Assembly: GCA_047967505.1 (NCBI GenBank)
Contig: CM106540.1
Strand: one strand, 5' to 3'
DNA from: Dipteris shenzhenensis
Lineage: Eukaryota; Polypodiophyta; Polypodiopsida; Gleicheniales
Length of the DNA stretch: 64,000 bases
A program made the position numbers and the translations under genes. Positions 10,605 through 22,989 of the stretch are shown piece by piece. A model generated the notes under the pieces. That model was not told the origin of the DNA. It was given only the letters and a program-made list of their open reading frames with translations, and searched no databases. Each line of letters opens with the position of its first letter. Positions within the stretch are counted from its first letter, which is position 1.

Positions 10605-11476
10605 GCTGCTACGTCTCTAAAATTGTTGACAATAGCTATGACAGGATGGCAACTCCAAGCATGCATACGACGGGGGGATGAATGTTGCGATATGCTAGCC
10701 CCTGCCAGCCTTTTGCTAGACAGGAATGCTCTAAAACTCAGCTAGGGAGTGAACCTGCCTCAGTTATGCGTGCACTTCTGGTAGAGAGAGCCTCCAGCCC
10801 AACGTTTTTCCCGAAAATAAACAGAGGGTCTGAGACTCTGTCGGCCTCAGTGCTCACTCGATTTCTATGAAAAACGGCTCTGTATAGATTCCTATGGCGA
10901 GGAATTGGAAAGTGCAAATCACATGTGTGCAAAAAGTTGTTGCACCGTCGTGATCGAGCTCACGACCTTACAATTGTGCAGCTGCACGCCGCACGCCTTA
11001 CACCATTCCTGGATTTGTGCACATGGATGATGGGTGTGCACTGTGCACCTGTGACCTCTGCTACATATGCACCTCCGGTGTCGGAAAGCTGCCTCGGGCT
11101 AGTCGGGGCCCGTTGCTCCTGCATACAACAAAACTAACAGGAGAATCTGGCTTCTTAGCCCACGAACTCTATTGGAGCTGAACTACTTTGCTTCTACCAT
11201 GCTTACTTTGCCAAGTTAAGATGCCATATAGATCTGTATTAGACCGGTAGCCTTTGAGACTTTACAGCTAAGCGCTTGCGTTGTGAAGAATAAGCTGTTC
11301 CTAATCTCACGGGTAACAAGCAAGCTAAATTCAAAGCTCAGGAGAGAGATTCCATAGTTTACTTGACATCATTGCTGCCAGATTACTCCGAATGGATTAG
11401 GACATCTATTTGGATCATCCTGCCAACACTCCTCGAGCTCATAAAGAGATTGTCCAAAGAGTTTCCGCGAGAAAGG
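10605..11476. other. unassigned intergenic DNA
   Basis: No frame here shows a domain I recognise. A tRNA-like B-box region lies near 10943-11010 on the minus strand and is listed separately. Otherwise nothing specific is visible. Confidence 0.4.
10940..11015 (-). repeat. possible tRNA-derived SINE head or tRNA relic
   Basis: Read on the minus strand, TAAGGCGTGCGGCGTGCAGC leads into AAGGTCGTGAGCTCGATCAC, which resembles an anticodon-arm region followed by a T-arm/B-box (GTGAGTTCGATC in tRNAs). A T stem does not pair properly and I cannot fold a full cloverleaf, so this is at best a decayed tRNA-derived sequence. Confidence 0.25.
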
Positions 11477-11888
11477 GGCTATCTCTAATTTGCATCATGG
11501 TTGACGCGCCACGATGGCTTTGTGGGTCGAGGAGGTTGAAAAATTGCCTTTGTGGGCAACATGAGACCGAAGAAAAATGGCATCGTTCAAGCTTATGCCT
11601 CCAAATAAAGATTGATGTATATATATATTAGAGGGGCGATCAACCCAAGAAAAAAAAGACCTCAGTACAAAAATTGGCCGGCTATCTCTAATTTGCATCA
11701 TGGTTGACGCGCCACGATGGCTTTGTGGGTCGAGGAGGTTGAAAAATTGCCTTTGTGGGCAACATGAGACCGAAGAAAAATGGCATCGTTCAAGCTTATG
11801 CCTCCAAATAAAGATTGATGTATATATATATTAGAGGGGCGATCAACCCAAGAAAAAAAAGACCTCAGTACAAAAATTGGCCGGCTAT
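11477..11888. repeat. near-perfect 203-bp tandem duplication
   Basis: The unit starting GGCTATCTCTAATTTGCATC at 11477 restarts at 11680 and its first six bases (GGCTAT) occur again at 11883. By eye the two 203-bp copies are identical through TATATATATATTAGAGGGGCG and AAAAAAAAGACC. This indicates a very recent duplication. A short frame inside is not supported as a gene. Confidence 0.95.
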
Positions 11889-12157
11889 AGGGCTAACTGC
11901 CCCCGGCCTAGCAACTGCCCCAGCAACTAATCATTAGGCACGAACGGACTATTTTGGTCAGGGCGAGTATGTCTGATTCCCTATGGCCAAGAGGGACTCC
12001 ACTCCACATTGGGAAACAATCTTGTTTTTTTTTTTTTTAAATTGAAGAGGTCTACTCATATATTAGCGAAGTCTCATACAAAACCCTCTACAAACGAGCT
12101 CTGGCAGCTTCATATTGTTTCTCACCTCCCATAGTGCCATACATATAGTTGCTCTTG

Positions 12158-12239
12158 GATACGGCATTTTAAGCATATGCCTCCTTTTTTAATATGTTGA
12201 TACGGCATTTTAAGCATATGCCTCCTTTTTTAATATGTT
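12158..12239. repeat. 41-bp tandem repeat, two copies
   Basis: GATACGGCATTTTAAGCATA followed by TGCCTCCTTTTTTAATATGTT occurs at 12158-12198 and 12199-12239 without visible differences. Confidence 0.9.
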
Positions 12240-12328
12240 GATAAAGTGACATTTTAGGTGACAAGAATTGGCGATGATTGACAACTCGCGCACATTAGCT
12301 TGCACATGATCTCTTTTCTCTATTCTAT

Positions 12329-12360
12329 TAATAGCAACACTCAATGTAGTGTTGCTATTA
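12329..12360. repeat. perfect inverted repeat, 13-bp arms, 6-bp loop
   Basis: TAATAGCAACACT at 12329-12341 is followed by CAATGT and then its exact reverse complement AGTGTTGCTATTA at 12348-12360. No T-run follows, so I do not call it a terminator. Confidence 0.8.
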
Positions 12361-13340
12361 TCCACCATATTCATTTTCAATGGCACAAACAACATAAAGC
12401 AAAATGCTTTGGAAGACGCTAAAGGTGTTCGTGTGATCTTCTCTAAAGCAGATCCTCAAGGGGGATTCACAAATTTCATCTGGTCTTCTTCAGCACCAAG
12501 CGAAACACAGTTGCTATGCCAATCATCCACATGAATCTACTTGGATATCTTGATAAGAATAGAAGTCATCGTTCTCCTCCTGGCTTTCGAATTCAAATTT
12601 CTCCTCATCCAACTTATTGGATTGAATGATGAATGGAGTGGGATCATTCGTTCCCTTTCAAGTTGGCATTATCATCACGTGTCTTTATCTGCACGAGGAA
12701 TCGTCCACTGTGATCTTCAAGTTCCAAGGTCACACTCTTTAGGTCCTTCAGTTATAAATGGCTAGCCATTGCAGATCACAAGATTTGGTTTTTCCTTGTA
12801 TTTGTAATTGCATTGTTGATTGCACTCACATGGTCATTGATGAAGCAACGCTGCAATGGAATTTATGAATGTAAGTGCTTGGATTAAAATTAGTTGATAT
12901 ATGCGCCTCGTACACTTGTGAATCAATGTGTTTTATGAAATTGTGCGTGTGAAAGATCAAGTAGCCCATGATCTTCGAAAGAACCTCTTGATCGGGTTCT
13001 CCACGCTTGCCAATTTTTGTCTTGTGTCTACTCTATCCTTCCCCCTTTCTTTCTTTCTATCTCTATTCATGTGCTTTTGGGATGTTTGCAAGCTAGTGGC
13101 ACAACATCTACGCTGAACGGCTCGATTTTTTGATGTTCATATTTCTTTGCTTGCATGTAGCTCACCTGCTTTTTTTATGTTTGTATTTATTTGCTTGGCT
13201 TGGGTAAAATTGTATTCAAAACCAAAATCTGTAGCAGTTGAAATTTGCTCAATTTTCCTATTCTTCAACCATTCCAGGGCAAAGTAATTTATGATTAGAT
13301 CAACCGAGTTAGAAACATGTTTGTTTGTGCTATTGGATAG

Positions 13341-13472
13341 TACCACGTAGCTAACATGTCTTTTAGTCGTGCTCCATGTTCCTTTCACCTTGTGATCATA
13401 TCAAAGTACCACGTAGCTAACATGTCTTTTAGGTTTCACGCTCCATGTTCCTTTCACCTTGTGATCATATCG
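13341..13472. repeat. 66-bp tandem repeat, two copies
   Basis: TACCACGTAGCTAACATGTC ... CCTTTCACCTTGTGATCATA is present at 13341 and again at 13407, with a few differences in the middle (TTTTAGTCGTG versus TTTTAGGTTTCACG). Confidence 0.85.
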
Positions 13473-13619
13473 AAGCAACCTCTTTTAGGGAAAGAATGAG
13501 GAACAAGAGGTCTTAAGGGCCACATGGATGTAAGAACACACTTCCAATTTTGGACGAACTGAGAGAAATGTGAAGATATGAAACAAACTTCGACTATCCA
13601 CTGCACGAGATAGATGGAG

Positions 13620-13656
13620 CCAACCTATGTGACATCTATGTTATCACATAGGTTGG
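13620..13656. repeat. perfect inverted repeat, 13-bp arms, 11-bp loop
   Basis: CCAACCTATGTGA at 13620-13632 pairs exactly with TCACATAGGTTGG at 13644-13656. It could be a small foldback element or a relic of an element end. Nothing in the flanks decides this. Confidence 0.75.
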
Positions 13657-14874
13657 TAGTAATTCCACCCTACATCACTGATCGCCCTGTCAAACAATCC
13701 CACCTGTTTCGTGCTTTTGATAATCCATCTTTTGGGTAAAAAGCTTTCACAATAAATGATGGGATGTTGCAACATGGACAATGAGGTGCAAAACGGAGAT
13801 AAGTGTGGTGGTGGTAGCTCTATAAATTGTTTGGCATGATCTATTTTCCTCCATGGCATACCCTGTCGTTCCACACGATTGGTTCTTTTCTCAAACTTCA
13901 TAACTTGACAAAAGTTATCCTTTTGCTAAGAAGACAAACAATTGGGTAAGTGTGACGCTGGTCGTGCCTTTGTATCAGATCATTCTTTGCCGATTCTAAT
14001 TGCATGCAATATTGGACAATTGCATTTTCATCTATCTTGTATGTATTGGTGAGCATTAATGTCATTCTTTCTACTCCTTAGATCGTGAACTTCCTTTGGA
14101 TTTTATTTTATCTCTACTGATGTTCAAGTAGTAGTAGTTTCCGCACGCATCATTGTTTATTTCATGTAAACACACCCAAAGGTGACTGTTGTGTAGCTCG
14201 GCTTATTTTTCTCTTTCTCTCTTTATGCCCTTTCATTGGGCACCTATGGTGTTAATCCTTGCCCAGAGGCTTTTGGGATGACCAACTCGATGAAGGAGAT
14301 CTTGAGAGAAAAAGTTAGAGCTCCTTCAGTTTGTATTGGAGTCTTATTTGTGGAGACGGTTCTTGTCTACACTAATGATAACCCAACCTAGCAAGTGAGA
14401 TTTGGAATATTGGCAATGGTGGTAGCATCCATTTTTGTCTTCTTTGGCACTCATTGGTACTGACATAAGATCCTTAGTAGAAGTCCTCAATTGACATAGC
14501 TTAGTCCTTCGAAACATGGATATCAAAGCTCCAGAGAGTGTGAACTCGCTAATAAGGTCCAAAGAGATTGTTTCAAGCCTCCAACCTTCTAATTGAAACT
14601 TTCATATTATTCTTATAGTTTTCTAGACAAAGTAGATGTGACATCTCGAGCCCTTGGTGGTTTGTACTATCATGTAGGTCGAAGTGATAAAGTGAGCTCT
14701 GATGTGTCTTACCACATTCACTTATAGCATAATGTTTACTCAATGTAGCACACTATTTATGAAGGACAACATCAAAATAAATTTTCTATTTTGTGGATTT
14801 GAGTTCGCGAAAGGGAAAGATCAAAAGAAGTTTTCAGTGTTGCAGAATTGGGGTCTTACCACGCTTTCTTGTGC

Positions 14875-17111
14875 TTAAGACGGCCATAGCAAGTAAAATT
14901 TTAAAATGGCACTTGATATGGCAACCCCAAGCCATATGGGGTATATAGGATCTGATGGCCTCACCAAGACGAAGTCACCTTGCTTAACATCCACCATTGG
15001 TCTAAACTCTTCCCTCGGCTTACCTTTTAGAGGCCCACAATAGTGATCATTCCATTCCTCATAGCCTTGGAAATCATTAATGCAAGCATCTATATCATCC
15101 TCCTCATCAAGAGATTGTGTTCTTGGCCAAAACTCTATGTACACTCCTATCTCTGAGATGTTTTCCTGTTCGAGCTCACCGATCATGGTTTTCCAATAGT
15201 CTATCACTGGCCTAATGTAGGACTCATAGGATGCATTCTTTCCACTTGCACATTTCTCCCAAAACTTAATGTAATCCTTTATCCCTGATATTACTTGCAA
15301 GTGATCTCTCACAAATGCAGCCATTGGCAGTATATCCGGACAACCTATTGGCAACAATGATCGACCCTCACTATCTTTCTTCCATAGCTCAATTCCCCCT
15401 TCAATGGGCATCCAATTCGATGATTTTGGATGCACCATGTATTGCATCATTGGTATGTCACCTTGCATGTAAAATCGAAATTGTAATGGCTTTGCATGTC
15501 CAACTAGCATTTCTTGCCCATCACATAGGCAGCCATCTACATAATCCTTGAAGTTAGGAACCCGTCTAAGAACAAATGGTGCCGGTGAAGATGATGTACA
15601 TTTTTTGAATGTATCCATCAGATGCGGGAGAGTGAATGTTTGTCCCACCCGCAAGATCTCAGAAAATCTGTTGAACATTGCATCAATGTCCTCATGTGTG
15701 TGCCCTACCATCAAGAAGCCCAATTGAACTGTCTTGAAAATGCCCCTTGCTACAAGAAGAGAAAGGTATGCAAACAAGTATCTATTTTTGTTCTCAGACC
15801 CACAATTATCTAGTTGGAGTAGCAAGTTCTCTGGCAACTTTTGGAATGGTGGCTCAATAGCAACACTCCCCTCTAAAGAGGTGGGTTTTCTCTTGTATTT
15901 GACGGAAAAAAATTTACACATGTGTCTGTAGCCCTTGCAATGGAAGTTGTCATGGCCTCCGTGACAGACTTCGGGTCACTTTCCGATACAGTTTCTAGAT
16001 TTGCATTTGTGATCGTGACATCTACATTTTCAGACAAGCTAGCTCCACTTGTGGAAACATGTGCACCTTTAGAACTGTAATGGGAGTCCAAAGCGTTTCT
16101 TGAACATAGAGCATTCAAAAGGCGAGGATTGATTCTAGGAATCCCATTGGTAGCAAGGTCTCCAAGGTCATGCATCTCCATCCTCTCGAGGTTGCGCAAA
16201 CAAATTGAGAGCGATCCAATCGTCAGGTTGGGATCAGATGGCCACAAACCATTGAGGGTGAAGTGTCCATAATGACCGTTTCCATGCCCACGGGTAATCA
16301 TTCCAATGAGTGAAACCTATAATTGCCATGCAGAATCGGTGTCCTTGGACCTCACCTGAAGTCTTGGAATTGCCGTCTTTTTTTGGTCCATCTTATCATG
16401 GATTATTCATACATGCTTTTTTGCATCCATCTCGGAGTACCTACACCATGCATAGTATAAGTTCCTACAACTTTGTTGCTGTATCATATGCATCTTTCTC
16501 TCTTCCATCAGCGAATTGCACTCATCTTGACTTTTTGTGGCTACCAATAAAGCCTTGATCCGACTGCACAAGCTACATTTAGAGAATTCACTCGTCTTAG
16601 CAAGGGCTACATTTTTTAAATCTGATTTCCAAATCCTGCCAAATGTGGATGTGGATAGGCTCTGATAACCACGTTGATTAATTGAAGTGTTGACCTCATG
16701 TAGGACGTCTATCTTCTTATACACTTTAGGTATCACTTGCTGTGTCTCTCTAGAACCATCCTGCATGGTTCTACTCTTGTGAGGCATATGCTCTGTGCTA
16801 TTATCCACAAAGTGTTGAATGAGAGCCCTTCCCATACCTATGTGCTCCCTGCTCCTCCTCATAATCCCTGAATTGCCATGCACATATCGCTGCACACCAC
16901 TCTCAAATTGCTCCCTGTATCGATAAAATGATGTCCTTGGAATTCCATGCATCTCATACCATGCTCTACAACAGACATCCCGACCATTTATCCTGAAGTT
17001 GTAGCATATCCTCCCTCTGTAGTCATGATGCCAAGCCGTTGACAATACATCGTATATAAAGTTTGTACGAGACTCCAAGGAGCTGCCCCAAAAGTTCTTC
17101 CTTAGATTCAT
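14875..17111 (-). pseudogene. DUF7869-family transposase-like protein (catalytic part)
   Basis: Read from 17111 downward, the first block (17111-16407) has the pre-catalytic region of this family: FLY-like entry, GRDVCCRAWYEMHGIPRTSF, later FGRIW and CSLCSRIKALL. A conserved first acidic motif, MDQKKTAIP, follows near 16393-16367, outside the long open blocks. DPNLTIGSLS lies near 16230. The 15921-14875 block carries the hallmark LLLQLDNCGSENKN and VGHTHEDIDAMFNRFSEIL, then a C-terminal GDFVLVRPSDPIYPIWLGVA. The acids in MDQ, QLDN and HEDID are plausible members of an RNase H-fold DDE/DDD triad; that is inference. Stops and frame changes between blocks mean introns, decay or both. DUF7869 proteins are widespread in plants and are regarded as transposon-related; a DNA-cutting role has not been shown here. 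It may be one gene with the upstream block at 17111-17979. Confidence 0.8.
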
Positions 17112-17979
17112 TAAGAGATCTCGCTCTGCATGTTGGCAACACCTACTCCCACAACAATCTCGATGGAAGAAACCTGCTGCACCAAATCTAGTGACATTTT
17201 GTACATTGGTGTTGGAGGCTCTCTTTGTTTAGGCACCTTGTTAATGAAAGTGTACCTTCTTTTCTTTGATGTTGGATCATCCCTTTTCAACATTTGATCA
17301 TTGACCAACTCATCTATACCAGCAACGTGGTCCATGGGCACATATTGTTGCAATGGGCTTCCTTCAAGTAAGGTAATCTACTTGATGGGCCACTTACTAG
17401 GCTGAGAGAGCCGACATCTTGCATAGAAGACCCTAAGTCACTTCCTCTAATTTGTTCTTTCTTTTCAATACCCACACCAATGCAATCGTTACCCAATAGG
17501 TCAAAGTTTATAGAGTCTCCCAGGAAAACATATAAGATCACACCTTCCCCCACGGTCTTTGTTTTGCTCTCATCCCATAAGACAACTTTTTTCTCTTTCC
17601 AAGATTCACGAATGAAATTGTCAGTTTCCAATGAAGAAACTGGCATTGCCTCAACATAAGGTCGCTCAGGCTCACTTGGTGCAGCTTCTTCAGTTACCGC
17701 ATCATCTAAAGAATCACCAACATGTTTTAGAGAGCACTTAGGCCACTTGACAACGCTCCAAATTGCCTCATCAGCCTCATCAACAAGCACTGCATCCATA
17801 GTGGGAAATGGCAAGAGCATTTCACTATTGATAGACTTCTCCACTATCACCGATACATTTTCTGTCCCAATCTTCATACCACTACAGTAGGCCTCCAGAT
17901 CTATTGTACACATTCCACCAATTCCAACCACTTTATTCCCCACCATCATCATGACCTTGTCCCCGCTTCTGATAGCCAT
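17111..17979 (-). pseudogene. DUF8039-like N-terminal block of the transposase-like locus
   Basis: The frame starts with ATG at 17979 and reads 221 residues. It contains a pattern seen at the N-terminal side of plant transposon proteins (DUF8039-like): KVVGIGGMCTIDLEAYCSG, a strand segment VSVIVEK, LLPFPTMDAV, then EAIWSVVKWPKCSL. A second half has VVLWDESKTKTVGEGVILYV. The frame breaks near 17350 and coding resemblance continues in another frame (QQYVPMDHVAGIDEL) to 17111, where the next block begins almost without gap. A one-base frameshift explains this better than an intron, as no adequate GT-AG pair is visible in the short interval. Sequence just upstream of the ATG reads CTTAGGATGG, which could also be a splice acceptor. 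The domain name is a resemblance judged by eye. Confidence 0.55.
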
Positions 17980-18699
17980 CCTAAGTCATTACGATTACGG
18001 AGAATTAAGTATGAACAAATTACAACCAAAGAATTTCATAAGACCATCAAACATGTCAATCTAGAGGGGAAGAATGGCATTGGTGCAAATCTCTAGAATG
18101 CATGAATGAGTCTATACAAAATTTTCATGAAAGCATGAATTATTTCCCTAAAAATTTTAGCAATTTCATAAAACTTTTTCTAAAGCATGAATTATTTTCA
18201 CCATTTTTGAAAAGGGGAATGGCACCAGTGCCATTCTCCCCATGCATTGACTTGAGAAAAACATTTGTCTTCATAAGAGGAGAACAGACTAGTGCCATTC
18301 TTCCTTTGGAAGACAAAATTTTGACTTGGGACTTTGCCTTGTGAGAATGCCAATGGTGCCATGCTCCCTTTGCAAAGCCAAAATTTTATATTAGGACATT
18401 GCAATGGGAGAATGGCACTGCCATTCTCCCTTTATGAAGGCAAACTTTGAATCAAGACATTGCATTGGGAGACTGGCACTGGTGCCATTTTCCCTTTGCA
18501 AAGCCAAGATTCTGAATTGTGACATTGCAATGGGAGAATGGCACTAGTGCCATACTGTGTTTGTGAAGTAGAAATTTTGAATCACGACATTGCATGGGGA
18601 GAATGGCACAGCCAAAGTTTTGAGTCGGGACATTGCAACGGGAGAATGGCAGTGGTGCGAATTTAAAATTTAAAATTTTTGGCTTTGTAATAGGAAAGT

Positions 18700-18725
18700 G
18701 GAGAATGGCACTAGTGCCATTCTCC
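18700..18725. repeat. perfect 26-bp palindrome
   Basis: Half-site GGAGAATGGCACT is followed directly by its exact reverse complement. It represents the consensus of the family. Its centre is ACTAGT; elsewhere the centre varies (ACCAGT, ACTGGT, AGTGGT). Confidence 0.95.
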
Positions 18726-18736
18726 CATTGGAAAAT

Positions 18737-18762
18737 GGAGAATGGCACTAGTGCCATTCTCC
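18737..18762. repeat. second perfect 26-bp palindrome, 37 bp from the first
   Basis: The same 13-bp half-site and its exact reverse complement recur here. Both neighbours are bordered by CCCATTGG/CCAATGG-type sequence. Confidence 0.95.
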
Positions 18763-21700
18763 CAATGGAATGTCCTGATTCAAAATTTCGGCTTCACAAA
18801 GGTAGAATGGCACTGGTGCCATTCTCCCATTGGAATTAGTGGAATGTCAATATATAGGTTTAGTTTGTCTAGATTACCACTAGCGGAGAACGGCAGTGAT
18901 GCCAATCTCATGCTGGCAACTAGATAATGACACTGAGATCATCAAACTCACATGTGGAATGGAATCGGACACCATTATCCTGTGATCACAATCTCTGCTC
19001 TGTAGAGTTCATATGGATTTGTGTCAATCTCTATGGAGAATGGCAGTGGTGCCAATCTCATACCATGACCTGAAAACATGCACAAGGAATCCTAAACTCA
19101 CATGTGCATTTGCACTTTTGCCATTATCCTACTGTAGCCAATAAAATTAGTGGAATGTCAATCTACAGGTTTAGTTTGCCTAGATTACCACTAGCGGAGA
19201 ATGGCAGTGATGCCAATCTCATGCTGTCAACTACATAATGACACTGAGATCATCAAACTCACATGTGGAATGGAATAGGACACTACTCTCTTATGATCAC
19301 TGGAATACCCCTCCTAGAATAGTAGGGTAAACATTTGTACAAGTGGAGAATGGTAGTGGTACCAATCTCTTATTAGGCCCTAAGAAATGGCATTGAGAAG
19401 CCTAAACTCACATGTGTAGAGATCATATGGATTTGTGTCAATATATGTGGAGAATGCCACCAGTAGAGAATGGCAGTGGTGCCAATCTCATACCATGACC
19501 TGAAAACATGCACTTTTGCCATTATCCTACTGTGCATTCTTCTATGCAGGATCACTGTCTCCGCTGTGTAGAGATCATATGGAATCCTAAACTCACATTT
19601 GGATTGGCACTTTTGCCATTATCCAACTGCAGCCAATAAAATTAGTGGAATGTCAATCTATAGGTTCAGTTTGTCTAGATTACCACTAGCGGAGAATGGC
19701 AGTGATGCCAATCTCATGCTTGCCCTAAGAAATGGCATTGAGAATTATAAACTCACATGTGTATTCTTCTATGTAGTGATCACTGTCTCCGCTATGTAGA
19801 GATCATATGGAATTGTGTCAATCTCTGTGGAGAATGGCAGTGGTGCCAATCTCATACCATGAACTGAAAACATGCACAAGGAATTCTAAACTCACATGTG
19901 CATTGGCACTTTTGCCATTATCCTACTGCAGCCAATAAAATTAGTGTTATGTCAATCTATAGGTTCAATTTGTCTAGATTACCACTAGTGGAGAATGGCA
20001 GTGATTCCAATCTAAACTCACATGTGCATTGGCACTTTTGCCACTATCCTACTGCAACCAATAAAATTAGTGGAATATAGGTTCAGTTTGTCTAGATTAC
20101 CACTAGCGGAGAATGGCAGTGATGCCATTCTCCCAATGGAATGTCCTAATTCAAAATTTTGGCTTCACAAAGGTAGAATGGCACTGGTGCCATTCTCCCA
20201 TTGGAATTAGTGGAATGTCAATCTATAGGTTTAGTTTGTCTAGATTACCACTAGCGGAGAATGGCAGTGATGCCAATCTCATGCTGGCAACTACATAATG
20301 ACACCGAGATCATCAAACTCACATGTGGAATGGAATCGGACACCACTCTCCTATGATCACAGTCTCCGGTCGGTAGAGTTCATATTATGGATTTGTGTCA
20401 ATCTCTGTGGAGAATGGCAGTGGTGCCAATCTCATACCATGACCTGAAAACATGCACAAGGAATCCTAAACTCACATGTGCATTTGCACTTTTGCCATTA
20501 TCCTACTGTAGCCAATAAAACTAGTGGAATGTTAATCTACAGGTTTAGTTTGCCTAGATTCCCACTAGCGGAGAATGGAAGTGATGCCAATCTCATGCTG
20601 GCACCTACATAATGACACTGAGATCATCAAACTCACATGTGCCATTTTGACTCTGTGAAGCCAAAACTTTGAATCTGGGAGATTGGCACTGGTGCCATTT
20701 CCCCTTTGCAGAGCCAAGATTTGATTCGGGAAATCACAATGGGAGAATGGCACTGGTGCCATTCCCCCTTTGCAAATTAGCCAACGTTTTGAATTGGGAC
20801 ATTGCAATGGGAGAATGGAAGTGGAGAAAATTTAGAAATTTTTAGCTTTGCAAAATGGGGAGATTGGAGGATGGCAGTAGTGCCATTCTCCCATTGCAAT
20901 GCCAGAACTTGAGACCATAGACTTTTATGTGTGTGTGAACGTGGTATTCATTTGAAACCATACATTATTTTACTTCCATTTATCCATATATGTGGTAAAG
21001 TTTATCGATATTACTTTATGAAACCTAGCTCGTTATGTGAGTTTATCCACGTTAGTTTGGTTATGCTAGGTTGGTTAAGTTACAAATTTTTATGTTAGAG
21101 TATGTTTTTCTTGATCAAGGTCCAAGTAATGTAAAATTTTAAGGTATAGATTGAATTAGTTGACGAGAATGTGATTTTTCTCCATGTTAAAAAAATTGTA
21201 ATCATGCTCATCACTAGATCACAAGCTATGGATTTTTTTAAAGGAAGATGAGAATAGGTTAAATAAAAGGCATGAGGACAATGTAAAAAAGGAAGAAAAT
21301 GAGTGTGGACAATGTAAAATAGAAATAAAAGAAATGCATACGTTAGATATGTTAAATGAAAGAAATAAAATAAATGTTAGATATGTCCCAATTCCTCCAT
21401 TAGTTGGCTAATTGGTGTTTATACTAAAAAGCAACTTGAAAAGCATATACTAAAAACTTTGAAACAGATCGTCTATCACAAAATAGGAATTGCCTTCATT
21501 TATCAATGATGTTAACATCAATGAAAGCTTTGTTGGGAAATTCTTTGTAGCCACTAACGGCTTTGTACTTCTTTTGAGTGTGTGCTTGTTTGATCTTAAG
21601 GTTTAGCGTATTTGCTTTAGTGTCATAATAGAGAATAAATATGGGATCACTATGATGTCTAAGATCAGGTGTGTGATTTGGCTTTATAATACTCATGTTT

Positions 21701-22739
21701 TCCAAGTTATGACCACATGGTGGTTCACAAAATAAGGAGTGTGATTTGGCTTTAAGATACTCATCTTTTCAAGTTAAGATCACATGTTTGTTGTACAACT
21801 AGTGTGATTTGGTTCTATGATACTCATTACTACATTATTCAAAAAAGGCAATTGCTAGAGAACATGGAAGCAACATATACTTCGATGGTGACAAGTGTCT
21901 CGATAATCGATGTAGCTTTAAGGTGTGCTTCAACTCAACAAGCTTGCAGGTGATAAAAGATAGCATGTACAATCTTGCACACAAAAATAAGTGCTTCCAA
22001 GCTCTGATTGGAAAAAAGTGCTTCCCTAGAAATGTGTCAAGACTTATCAAAGGATTACATGTTGAAGCATGTGCTGCTTAGAATGCAGATGCAAGGAATG
22101 GGAAATTGCCAAAGAAAGTCTTGCAAGTATTTACTTGGAAAACATCTTAAGGCACTTTAGTGCAGGTTCAGTTTTTAGTTGCTCAAGCTTCGTCCCTATG
22201 GTGAAAGCCTTGCTATTCAGAGAATGTGTCTCTCAATTAGAACTCTCTATGAAGGTGCTTCCAAGATAATAAAAAAACAAGGAGCTATGAAAAACTATAA
22301 CAAAGAGCTCTCAAGTAATAGGACCTCCAACAACTTGAGCTATACAAAGAAAGAATATGTAGTGTGAAAGGATCTTGATAGATACTTCCAAAACTTGAAA
22401 GAAATCACAAACTAAGGCATTCTCACAATTTTTAAAGAGTTATAAAACTTGAATAAAAGTAACAGCAAAGGGATCGCAATAATGGCAAATTATAGGCTAG
22501 GCAATTTTGACGAAAAGCAAAAGCTTGAAGTAAAAAATTGTTGAATCTGTTTTTTAACGAAAAGCAAAAGGTTAGAAAGGTAAAAAATTGAAATACCCTA
22601 ATACCTTCTCTGTCATGATTGCGCTCGTTGCCCTATGTTGATCGACCTTCTCTCGTGGGGATTTGCACTTTTGTGAGCCGCTTTTGTGACAACGACATGC
22701 CTAAGCTTGCTACTTCTCTTGTGCCAACGTCCCACAGAA

Positions 22740-22821
22740 AGCTGCGCCCTCATATCATCAATTGGAACGATCGGTCGATGAGCTGCGCCCTCATATCATC
22801 AATTGGAACAATCAGTCCGTG
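22740..22821. repeat. 41-bp tandem repeat
   Basis: AGCTGCGCCCTCATATCATC followed by AATTGGAAC occurs at 22740 and 22781, differing at a few bases (GATCGGTCGATG versus AATCAGTCCGTG). Confidence 0.85.
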
Positions 22822-22989
22822 CTTTTGGAGATCGAGTTCAACGCTTGAGCTCTTCAACCGTTATGCTTGAGCTCTTCAAGGTACTCTCCCGCCCGAGCTC
22901 TTCGTCTTGCGCTATTTCCTTAGAACATCGAGAGCTTCTTCATCGCTATTTACCTTCAGCAAACCATCTATCACTGAATGGTATAAGGT

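Larger units (their letters stand above)
11889..14870. other. unassigned AT-rich region with small repeats
   Basis: No frame has a recognisable domain. A T-run of about 14 lies near 12026, which could be the poly(A) tail of a minus-strand retro-insert, but no source is recognisable. Small tandem repeats and two hairpins are listed separately. The part nearest 14870 is presumably 3' of the minus-strand transposase-like gene. Confidence 0.4.
18068..20935. repeat. palindrome-bearing repeat array, left block
   Basis: From 18068 the motif GAGAATGGCA-(C/G)T-x-x-TGCCA(T/A)TCTC recurs dozens of times. At 18.2-18.65 kb and 20.64-20.9 kb it recurs about every 60-65 bp inside a short unit that also contains TTTGCAAAGCCAAA and GACATTGCAATGGGAG. 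Between them (18.84-20.64 kb) it occurs in a longer unit with AACTCACATGTG, GTCTAGATTACCACTAGCGG and GCCAATCTCATG. The array begins only about 90 bp from the ATG of the minus-strand transposase-like gene. Short frames read through the array are artefacts of its periodicity. Confidence 0.9.

Noticed and set aside
13620-13656. Rho-independent terminator
   Set aside because: The genome is eukaryotic and no T-run follows the hairpin.
18198-20807. Frames with repeated MALVPFSH-like peptides
   Set aside because: They translate the palindrome units (GGAGAATGGCAC...) on either strand and are not proteins.
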